Assembly (NCBI RefSeq): GCF_020740795.1
Contig: NC_067295.1
Location: forward strand, 3,720,501-3,784,500
Direction: 5' to 3'
Length of the DNA stretch: 64,000 bases
From: Apus apus
Lineage: Eukaryota > Chordata > Aves > Apodiformes > Apodidae
The notes beneath the pieces are model-generated. The model saw only the letters and a list, made by a program, of their open reading frames with translations, did no database searches and was not told the origin of the DNA. Position 1 is the first letter of the stretch, and every line of letters starts with the position of its first letter. A program made the position numbers and the translations under genes. Below, piece after piece: positions 58,101 through 64,000 of the stretch.

Positions 58101-61100
58101 ATGAAGCCAAGACCTGAGCTCAAGGGTTAAGGGTAAATCTGGTTACATGTGAACCGAGGTAGCCAAAATCCCACTAGTGCCACCATGACTGTGTGGATGC
58201 AGTTGAGCTGGGATGGCTGAGGCTGTGGGAAGGGGAAATGGATGGTGGGAAAAGGCAGCACAGGCTGCTCATGATGAAGGAGACTCTGCAGGCATGAACC
58301 TGCCCTGGCAGCAGCAGTTCTGCCTTTGCAGCCACGACAGACCCCTGGATCACCTGTGCTGGGGACAGAAAGCATGTTGTCACCAAGTATTGAAGAGATG
58401 GAGGGGAGTGGGATGGGTGTGCTGAACCGCAGCCCTGGGGCAGCTCTAGCCACTGGGCTTGCCAGCCTGGAAGGGCTGATCAATGCTAAAAAAAAAAAAA
58501 AATACATCTTAGTGAGCTGTCTCTTGTGTTGCTGTTTCTAGGCTGCAGGATAGTGAAAACGTGGGAAAACCAGGCTTCAGGGACTCGGCACTTTACTTTG
58601 GATTAAAAAAATCCACAAAACAAACATGCAGGAGAAGCAGTTTGGTGGAATATGGTGCAGCTCTTGTACCCACCTACTTAAACCAACTCATCCCAGGTAA
58701 GTGAAGCACTAGGAGATCACTTGAAATTGATGTGTGGTCAGTTTTTTAAAAGGTGAATGAGTCTGTGCAGGACTTGTGGTGCAAGAGAGCACTCGTGTCT
58801 CCCTGCAGTTTTATTTCGGAGGGGATCACAGGCTCTCCTCTTCTGTTCTGGCAGGTCAGCTCCACAGGGCACCGAGCAGAGACGCTCCCTCCATCCCTCT
58901 AACTCTTGTGTTTAAGTTATGGATTTTATTGTTCCAATAACTTTTATCTAAACGTAGTTTGGGGGGAGGGAGGAAAGAGATAAGGAGGGAGGAGGCTGAG
59001 GAAAGAATGTGCTTTTGGACTCTGCTAAGCCTCCAACTGATTGCTGGGACTTGCCGCCAGGTTTCGGCATTAACGATCCCGGAGGAGGACGTGAGGGGGG
59101 ATGGCTGGAAGGGCCATGGTCTGTGAGATATGCTGGTGGGAGGAAACCTGGAGAAGGCCCGTGCAGAGCAGCCCGCTTCCCATTCCATGCTGATCGTGTG
59201 GTCTCTGCCAGCTTATCTGTTGGCAAGGAGGGACGTGACTTGGGTTCCAGGAAGGGGAACTGCGGTGGAGGTCTGAAGGGGTTGAGTGGTGGAGCGGGGC
59301 AGAGCTCAGCCTGGCGGGGGGAGAGCAACTGCTTGGATACGGGATGTCTCAGTGTGGTCCTGGTTTTGCCCTCATCTGTGTAGCCAGTCTTTGGGCAAAG
59401 AGACTATTGATCTCTGCAAGGGAGAGTTGGGGAGAGAGGGCAAGAGGCACTTCTGCGTGCTGTGGGGAAGGAGGAGGCTGGGAAAGCACCTCACACCGGA
59501 CCGTGGCAGTCTGAGATGTAGTTAAGGAGAAGAAAAAATACAATTGGGAAGGCTTCTGGCTTGCCTTGGGACTTCTCTCTCTCCTAAATGTCTCCTGATG
59601 GGGGTGGGTGACCATGGGGCTGGAGCCCTGCACCTTCAGACATGTTTGATAGTTCTTGGGCTGTCAGAGAGCTTTGGTCCACCTCCCAGATCCTCACTCT
59701 GTTCTTCCATCTGCTAGTACCTTGCCTGGGAGATCTCTAAGCCTGTGATGGCTGAAGGAGAGGTCCTTCAGATCTGTGCTCTGAGCACAGCTTCTCGCTC
59801 CCTGGTTTGGTTTCAGAGCAGCTTCTCCATTGCTGGCTCCAAGGTGAAGAGAGGGTAGAAGGGAGGATGGAGGAGGGGAGGCCAAATTGTTCCAGTCTCC
59901 CAGAGGCTTTGCCTGTGGCTGCAGGATACAACTGACCATTTCCAAGGTGCTAACTTTGTGTTTGCTTCTTCCCAGACCCTAGGGATAGCCCCTCCCCAGG
60001 GGCTGGCAGGCAAGGCAGGACTGGAACCTGCATGTGAGCCAGGTTCTGGCACTGGAATATATGGAAAGTCTTGGGAGGGACCAGAAGGAGAGGAGAAATG
60101 GTGTTTTTGGGGCATACACAAGCTGTTGCCCCAGTTCAGCCCCCATGATTGAGCCTTTTTTGTTCTCTCCCTGTAGGACATATGATGGTTCTTGTGGTGG
60201 TGTGGACTGTCCCACCAAGCAGAGATTTGCAGTGGGGTGTTCCTGTAATGTCACCCTTTGGTACTGAAGCAATTGTGGCTTTTTGGTTGGCATCAGTGTG
60301 GACTCCAGTGTCCTGTTCCCAGTTCACCATGCTTGAATTTTCTTTCTGGTGTGCCACTGAAGGCTTGCATGGAGAGGGAGAGCCACAGTGAGGGCAAAGA
60401 GGGGGAGGAAAGGATGAGCTTTCTCTGTCCTATGAAACACAAATGGATGGAGAAGTATTTCTGAACAAACAAGTCTCTCGTCCTTGTCTCCTGGAAGCTG
60501 CATTATCAGAGCACTGTTGCTGTCCTCTCTTCTCCTTCCCCTTGATGAACAGGAATTAAAAATACAACTAATAAAACCCTTTTACTTTCTCCAGGAGGAG
60601 GAGGAGGAGAAGAAAGAAAGAAAAAAAAAGCGTTGAAAATGCTAAAGGACATAAAGGGCATTCATGAAAGGGTTGGATGGTGGTTATTGCAGCAGGGGGA
60701 AAAACAACATTATTTCACTGTGCAGATAAAAGGAAGTGGAAAAGCAGCATATTTATAGCTGGGGAGCCTGGATTCCTTGTTAAGCTGCTATTATCAAATT
60801 AATGTCAAAATGCATCAAACAGGCACGAGTGTTCTGGGCCCCTTATGCAAAGTGCTTGCAAATTGGTTACAAATACATTTGTTTACAGGGTACGAGGCAG
60901 GAGCAGCTAATTAGTCATTGTAGCAGGGTTGGTTTGTGTCTTTTTTTTATTTTTTACTCTTTTTTTTTTTTTTGGCAATTACACAAACAAGCTGTTCTGC
61001 AGTATAAATAGGCACGGTGTTGCAGCCCCTTTACAAGGGGATCCCATGGAATTGGTGGGATGTGGAGGGCTGGGTGTGAGTGGTGTGGAGCTCCCTGGCC

Positions 61101-62232
61101 TCTCCTCCCCAGTCTCCCTGTGGATGCAACATCCCTTGCTGGGATCTTGGCCCTGGGATATGGCCTGAACACCCACCTGAGAGCACTGGGAGGATGACAC
61201 GTGGGTAGAAAGGGGACAGGTTGTGTTTTCAGGTTCTCTGAGGGGACTGGTGGCTGCCCCTCATGTGGGGCACAGTACTGGGATGGGGGGGCTGGAGCCA
61301 GCTCAGAACTTTGGATGTCATGAGGTTCTGGCCACATCTCAAGCTGGGGACTGGCCCTTTTGGTATGGGATCTGTTAAGGTTTGGTCTGCCCACCAGCAC
61401 CACTGGGATTCACTTTGGGCCTGGGGTATTTTGGAGTGCTTTGGCTATCAGCTGCAGCAGCTGCCAGCTCGGGTTAAGCAGCAGCTTAGGCCCAGCTGGT
61501 GGGCACCAGCAGGGGTTTTGTAGGGTGCTTGGACCTAGAGAACATCCCCTGGATGGGTGATGGCATCTGCTTTCCATGAAGGAAGGGATCTGGTTTGAGC
61601 TCCCCTAGGGAAACGTGTCTTCCAGGCTTCTTTAACCAAACCATGGGCTGTGCTTCCCAAACCTGTCAATGAGGGAACCAAGCAGGAAAACTTATCTGAT
61701 CCTCAGCGGTGGGAATGTCTGGGGAGGGGAATTTGGCTGGGGGGGAGCAAATGGAAACTTCCCCCTGCCCTGCCTCTTAGAGCATCCCAACCTGGGAATA
61801 AATCACACCTCTGCCACTCAGGGAAGCTGCTAATTGAATCTGCTCTGGTGGGGGAGGATAAAGCCAAGGGGGTTTTACTACCATTATTATTATTTTTAAT
61901 TTACTAGAAGAAGAAAAAGAGAGAGGAAGAAACAAGTTGTTGCCCCTCTTGTGCCTGAGGCCCCAGCATTTCTTGGCAGAAGGTGTGCAAACAGCCCCAC
62001 GGCTGCTGCTCTGTTTGGATTTGTTTCTGGTAAATCTGCCCTTCAGGCTGGAATAACCCTTCTGAGCAGGTTCTGCTCCACCAGAGGTGAGTTTCATGCT
62101 CTTGTAAAATGCTGCTGTGGTTTCCCTTCCCTGCAGGGGGGCAGTGACCGTGCAGGAGGGCTGTGCTCAGCAAGGCTGTTGTGCCAGTGCTTGCCAGCCA
62201 GCAAAGCCTGGGGTGCATCAGATCCTGCTGTG
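52190..62232. other. Gene-free region downstream of FBXL18
   Basis: No supported exon or RNA gene is seen. AT-rich stretches stand out at 54,640-54,830, 56,460-57,135 and 60,540-60,930 and look like candidate conserved non-coding elements. A purine microsatellite (ggagga, then gaaagaaag) lies at 60,592-60,630, poly-A at 58,488-58,502 and poly-T at 60,959-60,974. By synteny memory TNRC18 is expected beyond the right edge. Confidence 0.55.
60780..60925. promoter_or_regulatory. Candidate conserved enhancer block
   Basis: Closely packed developmental-factor-like motifs are seen: ttatcaaattaatg (60,791), ttatgcaaag (60,843; POU-like), ttgtttac (60,879; forkhead-like) and agctaattagtcatt (60,904; homeodomain-like), with a gataaaagg GATA site upstream at 60,725. 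The assignment rests on motif density only. Confidence 0.25.
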
Positions 62233-62328
62233 GTGGTGAGACATTGGAACAGGTTGCCCTGAAAAGTTGTGGATGACACTGCCTGGAAGTGTTCAAGGCC
62301 AGGTGGGATGGGGCTTTGGGGCCATAAA
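62233..62328 (+). mobile_element. CR1 LINE fragment, sense
   Basis: Sense CR1 sequence: gacattggaacaggttgccc (the RHWNRLP end of the reverse-transcriptase frame), then ctggaagtgttcaaggccag and tgggatggggctttg. It stops abruptly at about 62,328, before the usual CR1 tail. Confidence 0.85.
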
Positions 62329-62405
62329 CCGAGTACTGCCAAGTCCACCACTAAACCACGTCCCTAAGCACCACAACAGGTCTTTGAAATTCCTCCAGGG
62401 ACTGA
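62329..62405 (-). mobile_element. CR1 LINE fragment, antisense, abutting
   Basis: Antisense CR1 tail: gagtactgccaagtccaccactaaaccacg, agcaccaca, and aaattcctccaggga. It matches the fragment at 4,957-5,178 in subfamily and orientation. It directly adjoins the sense fragment, so two CR1 tails meet in opposite directions. Confidence 0.8.
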
Positions 62406-62769
62406 AATACAGGTGCCATTAGACCAGACACTGGGGGAACTTCATCTGAAAGGCAAATATTTTAAGGTAAAATTTTGAGAAGGACAGAAGACCTCATCCA
62501 GCTGAAGGTCAGCACTGATCCAAGAAGGGTACAAACTAGCATAAGAGGGTGGAAATTTGAAGCCTGCTCCCAGCCATCAGAGCAAGGAGACACTGGCACA
62601 ACCCTGCATAAGGAAACCAGGTGTGAAACACCCAACTGCTCAGAAAAGAGCAGGATCCATTCCCTTGGCATGGTCACCAGCAATAACAGGAGATGACAGT
62701 CAAACTGGAGCCTTCACCCTGCTGTAAATGGAGACACGTTCTGATTGAAGTGACTGGGTGCTTGGTTAA

Positions 62770-62858
62770 ATCATAGAATCCCAGGCTGGTTTGGGTTGGA
62801 AGGGACCTTAAAGATCATCTCATTTCAACCCCCTGCATGGGCAGGGACACCTCTCCAG
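62770..62858 (-). mobile_element. CR1 LINE 3' fragment, antisense
   Basis: atcatagaatcccaggctgg, then tttgggttggaagggacctt, aaagatcatct and ccctgcatgggcagggacac. This is a classic antisense CR1 3' end of about 90 bases, cut off at the 5' side. Confidence 0.92.
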
Positions 62859-64000
62859 GGGACCGTGCCTCCACGTCAGCATCTCTTCAGGTGATCACTT
62901 TCCTTTGTACCTCCCAGCAGATGAATTTGTTGGTAGGAAATGGAAAATCCACGGATGTCTGGGGGCTCTTGGCTGGAAGTGGAACTGGGTGGTGGAAATC
63001 CAATGATCTGGTGCCTCCTCTGCATCCATCCACTTGCTTCTGCAGCTCCTCCAGGGCCTGTTGCAGCTCCAAGTGTTTCTTGCACTGCAGATGGTCAATA
63101 ATCACCAGAACACTGTGTCCTCCCAGGCCACGGACTCATCCCAGCGATGATTTTCCCTCTCATTCCAGGTATCACCTCCTTTCCCTGAGCTTTTCCTCAG
63201 CCCGCGATGACAACTGGTCTGAATAATTCAACTAAAAATTCAGGATGGCAAATAAAACGGGGGATAATTGCTGCCAGCTCGCAGACCACCCCCTGCCAGA
63301 GGAAGCCTAAACTCCTGGTGAATTATTTATCCGCTGGGAATGATTTGCTCAGCCCTGTTACAGAAGAGAAGCTCCTTCCCAACCTTTGCCTGCCAAATGG
63401 CCTGGCTGGGGGTGACTCTCCTGGTGCTGACTCAGCCCTTCCCCAGCAGCTCCCAGCTCCTGCTGCGTGCACCTCAGCTGGGAATTGGCTCCAGGCAGCC
63501 AATTCCTGCCCTGTGCGATTCCTCAGCTCCTCCGTGGACCCACAAGTGTGGGGCAGAGGAGCCTGCATGCCAAGCCCTGGGGTTGTCAGGACCTGACTCC
63601 TCTTTCTTGGTTTGGGGACCTCCTGAGGGATGCTCATGGGTTTAAATGCTTTAACACCAACAAAACAGTCTGTGCTGAAGACTTCACAGCAAGTGCCTCC
63701 AAGATGATCCAGGTGCCTGGGAGATCTTCCCAAGAGCTCTTCTCAGCTCCTCCATGGGTGATGGCTTCTGTGGAGGAGGACTCACTAGCATCCTGCTGCT
63801 CATTCCTCTTCCTGGGAGCACAGAGAGAAATTGCCCTCAGAGGTGAGGAGCCACCTGCCTGGGCTCATCAATCTCCATTTGCATCCAAAAAAAAAAAACA
63901 AAACAGAAAGATTTAGGAGAAGAATCAATATTCAAAGAGCATGACTCTTTTTATATATATATATAATTCTGTTTTTTTTTTTTTTTACGTTCCTCTGGGG
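62859..64000. other. Terminal stretch, no supported gene
   Basis: A minus-strand frame at 62,887-63,105 has a short heptad-like segment (HLELQQALEELQKQVDG) but no convincing exon context. The rest shows nothing recognisable up to the simple repeats at the end of the window. Confidence 0.5.
63951..63986. repeat. TA microsatellite and poly-T
   Basis: (TA)8 at 63,951-63,966 is followed by attctg and a T run of about 14. Simple sequence. Confidence 0.9.

Noticed and set aside
58488-58502. Poly-A run as the tail of a processed pseudogene
   Set aside because: No coding or retroposon body is recognisable upstream. It is treated as a simple A run.
52200-64000. Search for TNRC18 exons, the expected right neighbour
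   Set aside because: No frame resembles the TNRC18 N-terminus or BAH region that I can recall, so it presumably starts beyond the right edge.

Overview
The window is avian nuclear DNA. It holds two complete, same-strand (+) protein-coding genes: ACTB (cytoplasmic beta-actin) and FBXL18 (F-box and leucine-rich-repeat protein 18). The evidence for a bird is a beta-actin promoter laid out like the chicken one (CCAAT, CArG and TATA-like boxes), CR1 LINE fragments as the only recognisable interspersed repeats, and compact GC-rich intergenic DNA with G-runs. Several bases upstream of the promoter differ from the chicken sequence as I remember it, so it is probably not chicken. I cannot name the order or species.

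Layout. 1-22 kb: gene-free DNA upstream of ACTB, GC-rich, with degenerate minisatellites (1-490, 7.85-8.4 kb, 20.96-21.12 kb), two CR1 tails, and a perfect CArG box at 10,523 identical to the two in ACTB. 22-27.5 kb: ACTB, with a CpG-island promoter, non-coding exon 1, an intron 1 holding a conserved CArG element, five coding exons that give exactly 375 residues, the 54-nt mRNA-localisation zipcode straight after the stop codon, and an AATAAA signal at 27,433. 27.5-32.2 kb: intergenic. 32.2-52.2 kb: FBXL18, with a CpG-island promoter carrying clustered ATGGC (YY1-like) motifs and five coding exons with consistent phases giving 711 residues. Its 12.3-kb last intron contains a CR1 copy, a 143-bp near-palindrome and a short tandem duplication. 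52.2-64 kb: gene-free DNA with three CR1 tails (two abutting tail-to-tail) and AT-rich blocks that look like conserved non-coding elements.

The gene order and orientation match ACTB-FBXL18 in other amniotes as I remember it. TNRC18 would then be expected beyond the right edge and FSCN1 beyond the left edge; I found exons of neither. The two genes are independent units with separate CpG-island promoters. ACTB is regulated by SRF through CArG boxes, and its mRNA is localised through the zipcode. FBXL18 encodes a substrate receptor of an SCF ubiquitin ligase.

I do not see a new biological system. The best leads are the distal CArG box, the intronic near-palindrome, the uncertain FBXL18 N-terminus and the AT-rich non-coding blocks.
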